NCBI RefSeq assembly: GCF_030269365.1
Contig: NZ_BSTF01000005.1
Span: 248,001-312,000, forward strand
Direction: 5' to 3'
Origin: Lentzea sp. NBRC 102530
GTDB lineage: Bacteria > Actinomycetota > Actinomycetes > Mycobacteriales > Pseudonocardiaceae
DNA: 64,000 nt
Shown: positions 40,501 through 49,196 of the stretch, one piece after another
Layout of the letters: each line of letters begins with the position of its first letter
Numbering within the stretch: position 1 is the first letter of the stretch
The notes under the pieces: model-generated
Seen by the model: only the letters and a program-made list of their open reading frames with translations
Databases searched by the model: none
What the model was told of the DNA's origin: nothing
Program-made: the position numbers and the translations under genes

Positions 40501-42093
40501 GCACCCGGCACTCCACGCCGGGTGTCGGCCTGATCTCGCCGCCGCCGCACCACGACATCTACTCGATCGAGGACCTGGCGCAACTCATCCACGATCTGAA
40601 GAACGCGAACGAGCAGGCGCGGGTTCACGTGAAGCTCGTCTCGTCCATCGGTGTCGGCACGGTCGCCGCCGGTGTGGCGAAGGCCCACGCGGACGTCGTG
40701 CTGATCTCCGGCTACGACGGCGGCACCGGTGCCTCGCCGATGAACTCGCTCAAGCACGCCGGCACGCCGTGGGAGATCGGCCTCGCCGAGACCCAGCAGA
40801 CGTTGCTGCTCAACGGGTTGCGTGACCGCATCACGGTCCAGGTCGACGGCGCGATGCGCACCGGCCGCGACGTCGTGGTCGCCGCGCTGCTCGGTGCCGA
40901 GGAGTTCGGCTTCGCGACCGCGCCGCTGATCGTCGCGGGCTGCGTGATGATGCGCGTCTGCCACCTGGACACGTGCCCGGTCGGCGTCGCCACGCAGAAC
41001 CCGGACCTGCGCGCCCGCTACACCGGCCAGGCCGAGCACGTCGTGAACTTCTTCGAGTTCATCGCGCAGGAGGCCCGCGAGATCCTGGCCGAGCTCGGTT
41101 TCCGCACGATCGACGAGGCCGTCGGGCACGCGGAGCTGCTCGACAAGGACGAGGCGATCGAGCACTGGAAGACCGAGGGCCTGAACCTCGCGCCGGTGTT
41201 CGAGGTGCCGGAAACGCCGTACCCGACGGCGAAGCGCAAGGTCCGCGACCAGGACCACGGCCTCGACAAGGCGCTGGACCGCACGCTGATCCAGCTCGCC
41301 GAGGCGGCGCTGGAGGACGCGCACCAGGTGAAGCTGGAGCTGCCCGTCCGCAACGTCAACCGCACGGTCGGCACACTGCTCGGCGCCGAGGTCACCCGCC
41401 GCTTCGGCGGCGAGGGCCTGGAGGACGACACGATCCGGGTCAAGCTGACCGGGTCGGCCGGGCAGTCGCTCGGCGCGTTCCTGCCGCGCGGCATCACGCT
41501 CGAGATGGTCGGCGACGCGAACGACTACGTCGGCAAGGGCCTGTCCGGCGGGCGGATCATCGTCCGGCCGCACGACGACGCGCCGTTCGCCGCCGAGCAG
41601 CAGGTGATCGCGGGCAACGTGATCGGCTACGGCGCGACGTCCGGTGAGGTCTTCCTGCGCGGCCGCGTCGGCGAGCGCTTCTGCGTCCGCAACTCCGGCG
41701 CGCTGCTCGTGGCGGAGGGCGTGGGCGACCACGCGTTCGAGTACATGACCGGTGGCCGGGCCGTGGTGCTCGGGCCGACCGGGCGCAACGTCGCGGCCGG
41801 CATGTCCGGCGGCATCGCGTACGTGCTGGACCTGGATCCCCTGTCGGTGAACCAGGAGATGGTGAATCTGCAGCGCCTCAGCGCCGAGGACCTGCGTTGG
41901 CTCAAGGACGCCGTCACCAAGCACCACGAGGCCACGGGTTCCGCCGTCGCCGCGTCGCTGCTCGGGGACTGGACCCGTCGGGCCGGTGCGTTCACGAAGG
42001 TCATGCCCGGCGACTACCAGCGCGTTCTCGAGGCCATGCGCCTCGCCCGCGCTGAGGGCCGGGACGTTGACGCGGCTGTCATGGAGGCGTCTC

Positions 42094-42101
<8 letters not shown>
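37578..42101 (+). CDS. gltB: Glutamate synthase, large subunit
   Basis: A 1507-aa GltB. It transfers the amide of glutamine to 2-oxoglutarate. The N-terminal amidotransferase nucleophile is Cys22 in ERDACGVAM, exposed after removal of a 21-residue propeptide. The central and FMN domains include [12 protein letters not shown] and [11 protein letters not shown]. The 3Fe-4S cluster region is [20 protein letters not shown]. The C-terminal beta-helix domain contains [14 protein letters not shown] and GGIAYVLD. Typical full length. The GTG start has AAGGAGGT. It overlaps gltD by 8 bases. Confidence 0.98.
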
Positions 42102-43599
<1,498 letters not shown>

Positions 43600-43629
43600 C
43601 AACGGCGTCCGACAGCGGAGAGCAGCATG

Positions 43630-43672
43630 ACGCCCCGCGCGACAACGGAGTCGCGCGGGGCGTTCGCCTTTT
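43630..43672 (+). terminator. Intrinsic terminator after gltD
   Basis: ACGCCCCGCGCGAC, loop AACGGA, GTCGCGCGGGGCGT (perfect 14-bp stem), then TCGCCTTTTCC. Confidence 0.85.
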
Positions 43673-44088
43673 CCGGGAGTCCCGCGCGGTGCACGGCGCC
43701 CGTACCGCATTTCCCGGCTTGAATCCTGTCAACGGGGTGAACTTCCGGGAAAATCGCTTATTCGGTGTGCAACCCCGGTCGGATTGGTGTCAGGATCGCC
43801 ACATTCCACGCGGTGCGCCGATGGCTGACGGGCGGCTGGGGAGTCTCCCGCGAGATTTGGTTACGCATCGCATTGGTTGCCTATGTACCACCGATTCGGT
43901 GAGCACTCTTTCGGCATAGTCCACCCGCTTGGCGATCACTCTGCGCATCCGTATCTTTCCGTGAGACCGGAGAACCTTTCGGGTGAAAGTCGTGTGTGTT
44001 CCGGGCAAAGTTGAGAGCGCATATCGCGGAAGTTGTCCATTTCGGGCGAAACTGATAACTGTAGATCGACTCGGTTGGGGGTGTGACC
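43673..44088. other. Noncoding gap before a small secreted protein
   Basis: About 415 bases, less GC-rich than the genes around it, with many short frames in all directions and none with codon use like the neighbours. It ends with GTTGGGGGTGTG, a plausible ribosome site for the ATG at 44089. No clear dyad or promoter pair was recognised. Confidence 0.5.
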
Positions 44089-44406
44089 ATGCGCAGTGTT
44101 CTTCTCGCTGTCATCGTCGCGCTCTGCGCAGTGCTCACCCCGGCCGTGTCGACCGCGTCGATCGGTGCCCCGCCACCGAAGTCGAAGACGTCCGCCCCCA
44201 AGGAGGAAGCGCCCCGCGAGGAGCGCGAGACGAGCCGCCTGCGCCTGTTGGTGAGTTCCGTCGACCGTTCGTCCAAGGTGGCCGCCCCGACGTTCGTCAC
44301 CGTGTTCACGCCGCGCGCTGTTCCCGGTGTTCTCGTGCTCGTGTCCAACGCCGAACCGATAGCGGTCTGGCGCACACCTCCTGCGTTGCAGGTGTTCCGC
44401 AACTGA
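44089..44406 (+). CDS. Small secreted protein of unknown function
   Basis: A 105-aa protein with a Sec signal peptide (MRSVLLAVIVALCAVLTPAV, likely cut after STA-S), a low-complexity charged linker (PPPKSKTSAPKEEAPREER) and a short C-terminal region without recognised motif. No transmembrane segment remains after cleavage. A GGGGGTG site precedes the ATG; a GTG two codons earlier (44083) is possible. It lies 62 bases ahead of the carbonic anhydrase gene; whether it belongs to that unit is unclear. Confidence 0.6.
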   Translation: MRSVLLAVIVALCAVLTPAVSTASIGAPPPKSKTSAPKEEAPREERETSRLRLLVSSVDRSSKVAAPTFVTVFTPRAVPGVLVLVSNAEPIAVWRTPPALQVFRN

Positions 44407-44468
44407 TCGGACCTGTCTCTCCCCGGGTCTAACCGAACACCTTTTACCTATCGCAGTGAGGGACTCCA

Positions 44469-45041
44469 ATGGACTTCCATCGCTTTGTTCAGCATGCCCG
44501 CGCACACGCCGCTTCGCGTTCGAGTGCGCTCGGCCGCAAGCTCGCGGCAGGTCAGCAACCCACGACGATGTTCATCACGTGCGCGGATTCGCGGATCGTG
44601 ACGGCCGCCATCACCGGCGCCGAGCCCGGTTCGTTGTTCGAGATGCGCACCGCGGGCAACGTCATCCCGCCCTATTCGCTCACCTCGCCATCCAGCGAGA
44701 TGGCCACGATCGAGTTCGCCGTGCTCCAGCTCGGCGTGAGCGAGATCGTCGTCTGCGGCCACTCGCACTGCGGTGCGGTGGGCGCGTTGAACGGCGGCGG
44801 CATCGACCACCTGCCCGCGATGCGCGGCTGGCTGCGTCCCGGACAGCCTCGGCAGGCGTCCGGTCCCGCCATGCGCCCGGAAGGTCAGGAGCACGTCCGC
44901 GCCCAGCTGGAGGTCCTGCTGGCGTACCCGTTCGTGGCGGAGAAGGTCGCCGCCGGGTCGTTGCGCGTCCACGGCTGGTTCTACGACATCGAGACCGGCG
45001 AGGTCTCCGCGTGCGCAGAGCACGCTTTCCTTCCGCTGTAG
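44469..45041 (+). CDS. Beta-class carbonic anhydrase
   Basis: A 190-aa beta-carbonic anhydrase that interconverts CO2 and bicarbonate. The zinc site is visible: Cys38 and Asp40 with Arg in FITCADSRIV, and His plus Cys in VVCGHSHCGAV (about 98-101). GTGAGGGA precedes the ATG. A SulP-family anion transporter follows 13 bases after its stop, forming a bicarbonate uptake/hydration pair. Confidence 0.95.
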   Translation: MDFHRFVQHARAHAASRSSALGRKLAAGQQPTTMFITCADSRIVTAAITGAEPGSLFEMRTAGNVIPPYSLTSPSSEMATIEFAVLQLGVSEIVVCGHSHCGAVGALNGGGIDHLPAMRGWLRPGQPRQASGPAMRPEGQEHVRAQLEVLLAYPFVAEKVAAGSLRVHGWFYDIETGEVSACAEHAFLPL

Positions 45042-45054
45042 GGGTCTCGACGTG

Positions 45055-46383
45055 ATGAAGAAGCATTGGACCGACATCGGCGCGTCGGTCGTCGTGTTCC
45101 TCGTGGCGTTGCCGCTGTGCGTCGGTGTGGCGGTGGCGTCCGGGGTGCCGGCCGAACTCGGCATCGTGACCGGAGTGGTCGGCGGCATCGTCGTCGGCCT
45201 GCTGCCGGGCAGCTCGATGCAGGTGAGCGGACCGGCCGCCGGTTTGACGGTGCTGGTGGCGGATGCCGTCAGCCGGCACGGGATCGCGGCGCTGGGCGTC
45301 ATCGTCCTCGGTGCGGGCCTGCTGCAGGTCGCGCTGGGCTTATTGAGGTGCGGGCGGTGGTTCCGCGCGATCTCGCCGTCCGTCGTGCAGGGCATGCTCG
45401 CGGGCATCGGGCTCGTGCTGATCTTCGGTCAGCTCAGGCACCTGGTGGTCTCGCCCGTCGCCTTCGCGCTGGGCCTGCTCACCGTGCTGATCATGCTGCT
45501 CTGGCAGCGCACCCCGCTGAAGGTGGTGCCGGGCATCCTCGTGGGCGTGGTGGTCTGCACCGCGATCGCGGCGGTGTTCGCCACGCCGGTCGACCGCATC
45601 ACCGTGGGAACGCTCTCCACGGACGTGCACCTGCCGGACTTCTCGTTGATCGGCACCGGGGTCATCGGCACGGCGGTGGTGTTCGCCCTCGTCGCCTCGG
45701 CCGAGTCGATGTTCAGCGCGGCCGCTGTCGACCGGATGCACACCGGGCCGCGCACGCAGTACAACAAGGAACTGGTCGCACAGGGCGTCGGCAACACGAT
45801 CTGCGGTCTGCTGGGCGCGTTGCCCATGACGGCCGTGATCGTGCGCAGCGCGGCCAACGTCAACGCCGGTGCCCGGACGAAGGCGTCCCGGGTGCTGCAC
45901 GGCGTGTGGCTGCTGTTGTTCGTGGTGCTGCTGCCGGGGTTGCTGACGCTGATCCCGGTGGCCGTGCTGGCGGCGGTGCTGGTGCACGCGGGCTGGAAGC
46001 TGCTCGGCCTGCGTGAAGTGGTCTCGTTGTGGCGCACGGACAAGGCCGAGGGCTTCGTCTTCGTCCTGACCGCGGGTCTCATCGTGGGCACCGACCTGCT
46101 GACCGGCACCGTGGCCGGTCTGCTGGCGGCGGTCATCAAGACCGCCTGGGACGTGTCCCGGCTCCAGGTGACCGTGACGCCGGAGGGGGTGGCGTTGCGC
46201 GGCAACGCGACGTTCCTGCGGCTGCCCGTGCTGCTGGACGAGCTCGACCGGGTGGACCGCGAGCACGTCCGGATGGACCTGAGCGGGGTCAGGCACCTCG
46301 ACCAGGCCTGCGGGCAGGCGATCGACCAGTGGGTGGACCAGTCGCGGCGGGCGGGCAAGACCGTCGACCTGGTCGGCAGGTAG
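45055..46383 (+). CDS. SulP-family inorganic anion transporter with STAS domain
   Basis: A 442-aa SulP (SLC26) transporter. Ten to twelve hydrophobic helices with MQVSGPAAGLTVLVA, ISPSVVQGMLAGIGLVLI, ASAESMFSAAAVDRMH and ALPMTAVIVRSAANVNAGARTK, then a C-terminal STAS domain (about 370-442; VRMDLSGVRHLDQACGQAI). Substrate is sulfate or bicarbonate; the adjacent carbonic anhydrase favours bicarbonate. Start at ATG 45055 or the GTG one codon earlier. Followed by a bidirectional terminator. Confidence 0.93.
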   Translation: MKKHWTDIGASVVVFLVALPLCVGVAVASGVPAELGIVTGVVGGIVVGLLPGSSMQVSGPAAGLTVLVADAVSRHGIAALGVIVLGAGLLQVALGLLRCGRWFRAISPSVVQGMLAGIGLVLIFGQLRHLVVSPVAFALGLLTVLIMLLWQRTPLKVVPGILVGVVVCTAIAAVFATPVDRITVGTLSTDVHLPDFSLIGTGVIGTAVVFALVASAESMFSAAAVDRMHTGPRTQYNKELVAQGVGNTICGLLGALPMTAVIVRSAANVNAGARTKASRVLHGVWLLLFVVLLPGLLTLIPVAVLAAVLVHAGWKLLGLREVVSLWRTDKAEGFVFVLTAGLIVGTDLLTGTVAGLLAAVIKTAWDVSRLQVTVTPEGVALRGNATFLRLPVLLDELDRVDREHVRMDLSGVRHLDQACGQAIDQWVDQSRRAGKTVDLVGR

Positions 46384-46386
46384 CAG

Positions 46387-46420
46387 AAAAGCGCCGCGAC
46401 CGCGGGGTCGCGGCGCTTTC
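46387..46420. terminator. Bidirectional terminator between sulP and the CHRD gene
   Basis: AAAGCGCCGCGAC, loop CGCGGG, GTCGCGGCGCTTT: perfect 13-bp stem with A-run upstream and T-run downstream, between convergent genes. Confidence 0.85.
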
Positions 46421-46435
46421 TCATTCAGCCGGCCG

Positions 46436-47677
46436 TCAGTGGGTCGTGAACTGACCGCGGACCGCGCCACCGGGGAACGGTCCCGTGTGGATGTTCGAGT
46501 AGAAGTCCTTGGGGGACTTGCGCAGCGCGTCCAGCGTGGCCCGGTCGGCCTGGGCGGAACCCGAGACCGCGAAGACGCCGTTCGGGACGGCCGTGCCGAA
46601 GAACGTGATCTTGACGTCGCCGTTCACGCCCCGGGCGCCCTGGTGGACGTGGCCGAGGGTCGGCGCGTCGATGTTCACCCACGCCAGCGAGAAGTCGACA
46701 CCGGTCGCGGTGGGCTGCACGAACGTGATGGCCTGGCCGTCCGGGTCACCGACCTTCGGGCCGTTCGCCACCGGGACCTCGTTGCGGCCGTTGGAGAACG
46801 CGCGCAGCTTGCCGCCCTTGACGATGTCGAGCGGGTTGATCTTCCTGGTCAGCGGCTTGAGCTGACCACGCACGGCGCCGCCGGGCTTCTCGGTGCTGTG
46901 CAGGTTCACGTAGAACCCGGCCGGGTTCTTGCGGATGTCCTCGGCGAGCTTCGCGTCGACCACGGTCTGCCCGGCGGCCGCGCTCAGCGTCTCCGGCATC
47001 GGCGTGGTGAACAGGTTGACCTTGACCGCGCCGTTCTGACCGGCCGCGCCCTGGTGGATGTGGCCGAGGGTGAGCTGTGAGGTCTTCTGCCACTGCACCG
47101 CGAACGTCACGCGGTCGCCGCGGACCTCGACCAGGGCCTTCGCCGAGGCGTCGTCGTCACCGACGGCCGGTCCACCGGCCGTAGGGACCTCCTGGCGGCC
47201 GTCGAGGTCGGCTGCGAAGAACAGCGGCTTGCCGGTCGCGGGCTTGACCGGCGGCTGGTTCTGCGCGGGGGGCTGGGCCTGGCTGGGCGGCGGGGGCGTG
47301 CCGTGACCCGCGCCGTGGTCCTGACCGGCGCCCGCCTTCGTGGCGGTGGGCTTCGCGGCCGAGCCACCCGCGTCGACGTTCAGGGTGGTGCCGTCGGCGG
47401 TGAAGTTCTCGAACGCAGAGCCGCCGTTCTTCACGACCACGCGGACCTCGATCTGGCCGCGGCCGGGCTGCACGGTGAAGGTGCGGGTCTCGCCCTTCTC
47501 GGTGCTGTCGAGGCAGCGGCCCTCCAGTTGGTCGGCGGCGCAGAAGCTCGCCTCGTAGCCGGCCGTGTTCGTGATCTTGACGGTCACCGCGTCCTGAGCG
47601 GACGCCGGCGTGACGACGCCGAGGCCGAGTCCGGCCGAGAGAAGGCATGCGGCAGCGACGGTTTTGTTGACAGACAT
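46436..47677 (-). CDS. Secreted protein with two CHRD domains
   Basis: A 413-aa protein. A signal peptide ending near TPASAQD is followed by a small N-terminal domain, a Pro/Gln-rich linker (about 120-150) and two CHRD (chordin) domains. Each repeat shows LTLGHIHQGAAGQNGAVKV / PTLGHVHQGARGVNGDVKI and ends NLHSTEKPGGAVRGQL / NIHTGPFPGGAVRGQF. The function of bacterial CHRD proteins is unknown; location is the cell surface. Start chosen at ATG 47677 because the frame upstream is promoter DNA. Divergent from a lipoprotein with a mirror-image promoter. Confidence 0.9.
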   Translation of the reverse strand: MSVNKTVAAACLLSAGLGLGVVTPASAQDAVTVKITNTAGYEASFCAADQLEGRCLDSTEKGETRTFTVQPGRGQIEVRVVVKNGGSAFENFTADGTTLNVDAGGSAAKPTATKAGAGQDHGAGHGTPPPPSQAQPPAQNQPPVKPATGKPLFFAADLDGRQEVPTAGGPAVGDDDASAKALVEVRGDRVTFAVQWQKTSQLTLGHIHQGAAGQNGAVKVNLFTTPMPETLSAAAGQTVVDAKLAEDIRKNPAGFYVNLHSTEKPGGAVRGQLKPLTRKINPLDIVKGGKLRAFSNGRNEVPVANGPKVGDPDGQAITFVQPTATGVDFSLAWVNIDAPTLGHVHQGARGVNGDVKITFFGTAVPNGVFAVSGSAQADRATLDALRKSPKDFYSNIHTGPFPGGAVRGQFTTH

Positions 47678-47738
47678 GGGATTGGGCTCCAAGGCTCCAC
47701 GAGTGGGAGTCGGGGGGTCTGGCGGACCCGACATGACC

Positions 47739-47807
47739 GACACGGGCCGCGGCCAGGTTCGGTTCAAGAATTCTCCGGCTGAACCGAACCGCGTCTCATC
47801 ACGTGTC
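47739..47807. promoter_or_regulatory. Mirror-image ECF-sigma promoters for the CHRD and lipoprotein genes
   Basis: On each strand TGAACC is followed after 16 bases by CGTGTC: plus 47780-47785 and 47802-47807, minus 47766-47761 and 47744-47739. The -35 arms are doubled (GAACCGAACC) and form a perfect 10-bp inverted repeat with a 15-base spacer. TGAACC-N16-CGTGTC matches what I recall of the mycobacterial SigL consensus. Confidence 0.75.
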
Positions 47808-47843
47808 AACGTCGGAACAGGACACCCCCGCTAGGAGACGAAG

Positions 47844-48299
47844 ATGCGCGTACGTATGGGAATTCTGCCCGCCCTGCCCGCCCTGCTCGCCGGGCTCGCC
47901 GCGTGCGGAGGTGAAGCGCCGCAACAGCAGGGCGCCCAGCAGGGGGTCCCCGCGAACACCGAGGTGAAGATCGCACAGTCCGAGCTCGGCCCGATCCTCG
48001 TCGACCAGACGGGACGGACGCTCTACGCGTTCACCAAGAACGAGAACAAACCCGCCGAGTGCGACGCCGGCTGCATCGCGGTGTGGCCCGCCCTGACCTC
48101 GCAGTCCACAGTGGAGGCGAAGGACGGCGCCGACGCGAAGCTCGTCTCGCAGCTCGACGAGAGCTCGCAGGCCGTCTACGGGAAGTGGCCGCTGTACTAC
48201 TACGTGGGTGACCAGGTCGCCGGTGACGTGAACGGCCAGGGCGTCGACGACGAGTGGTTCGCCATCGCCGCGGACGGGAAACTCGTCAAGAAGAGCTGA
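47844..48299 (+). CDS. Lipoprotein with Yx(FWY)xxD repeats (COG4315)
   Basis: A 151-aa lipoprotein. The signal peptide ends in the lipobox LAAC with Cys21. The mature part has the COG4315 pattern GRTLYAFTKNENKPAECDAGCIAVWPAL and a second PLYYYVGD repeat, then EWFAIAADGKLV. The family is secreted and of unknown function, sometimes linked to metal or redox homeostasis. TAGGAGA lies 5 bases before the ATG. It shares a mirror-image promoter with the CHRD gene. Confidence 0.9.
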   Translation: MRVRMGILPALPALLAGLAACGGEAPQQQGAQQGVPANTEVKIAQSELGPILVDQTGRTLYAFTKNENKPAECDAGCIAVWPALTSQSTVEAKDGADAKLVSQLDESSQAVYGKWPLYYYVGDQVAGDVNGQGVDDEWFAIAADGKLVKKS

Positions 48300-48307
48300 T
48301 GAACACT

Positions 48308-48338
48308 GGGCCGTTCGGGTGTATGCGGCTAACGGCCC
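48308..48338. terminator. Hairpin after the lipoprotein gene
   Basis: GGGCCGTT and AACGGCCC form an 8-bp stem with a 15-base loop. No T-run. It could instead be an operator for the nuclease gene 46 bases on. Confidence 0.4.
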
Positions 48339-48383
48339 CGTGGGAGATGTCGACCCTGCAGGTGAACCAGTAGGGGGCGACAC

Positions 48384-49196
48384 ATGACCAGCGCAGGGTT
48401 TGACCCGAAGTTCCTCGGCACCGAGGCCGGGATCCCGGTCCTGACCGAGTCGGGCACGGCCGACGCGGTCGAGCTCGAGGGCTCGACCACGATCCACTAC
48501 ACGCACTTCTCGCTCGCGATGAGCAAGTCCCGCAAGTTCGCGAGCTGGGTCGCGTGGAACATCGACGGCGGCGAGATGAAGGCGTTGAGCCGCAGCAACA
48601 TCCCGTTCGTCAAGGACCCGCGGGTGCCGGCGCAGTTCCAGACCGGCGACGAGCTGTACCGCGACAACCGGCTCGACCGCGGCCACCTCGCCCGCCGCGC
48701 CGACCTGTGCTGGGGCCCCAAGGCCGAGGCGCAGAAGGCGAACCGGGACTCGTTCTTCTTCACGAACATCACGCCGCAGATGGACGACTTCAACCAGAGC
48801 GCCCGCGAGGGGCTCTGGGGCAGGCTCGAGGACGCGGTGCTCGCCGACGTCGACGTCGACGACCTCAGGGTCAGCGTCTACGGCGGCCCCGTCTTCAACG
48901 CCGACGACCGGCTGTTCCGCGGCGTCGCGATCCCGCGCGAGTTCTACAAGGCGATCGCGTTCGTCGTGGACGGCGAGCTGCGGTGCAGCGCGTTCCTGCT
49001 GACCCAGAACATCGTCCTGGCCGAGGCCCTCGACCTCGACGAGTTCCGGGTGTTCCAGGTGTCGCTGACCGAGTTGGAGAAGCGGGTCAGCCTCACGTTC
49101 CCGGCGGAGCTGCACGCGGCGGACACGGTGTCGGTGCAGTTGCTGGAGGAGGGGGAGCGCAAGCCGCTGGACAGCCTCGCCGACATCAGGTGGTGA
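48384..49196 (+). CDS. DNA/RNA non-specific endonuclease (NucA family)
   Basis: A 270-aa beta-beta-alpha-Me nuclease. The catalytic block is LDRGHLARRAD (Asp98-His101, His101 being the base), with the metal Asn in FFFTNITPQ (Asn128) and a second Asn in MDDFNQSA. YGGPVF completes the fold. No signal peptide or lipobox is visible, so it seems to remain inside the cell, which is unusual for this family and would call for an inhibitor or for tight control. It converges on the NACHT-LRR gene with an 11-base overlap. Confidence 0.9.
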   Translation: MTSAGFDPKFLGTEAGIPVLTESGTADAVELEGSTTIHYTHFSLAMSKSRKFASWVAWNIDGGEMKALSRSNIPFVKDPRVPAQFQTGDELYRDNRLDRGHLARRADLCWGPKAEAQKANRDSFFFTNITPQMDDFNQSAREGLWGRLEDAVLADVDVDDLRVSVYGGPVFNADDRLFRGVAIPREFYKAIAFVVDGELRCSAFLLTQNIVLAEALDLDEFRVFQVSLTELEKRVSLTFPAELHAADTVSVQLLEEGERKPLDSLADIRW

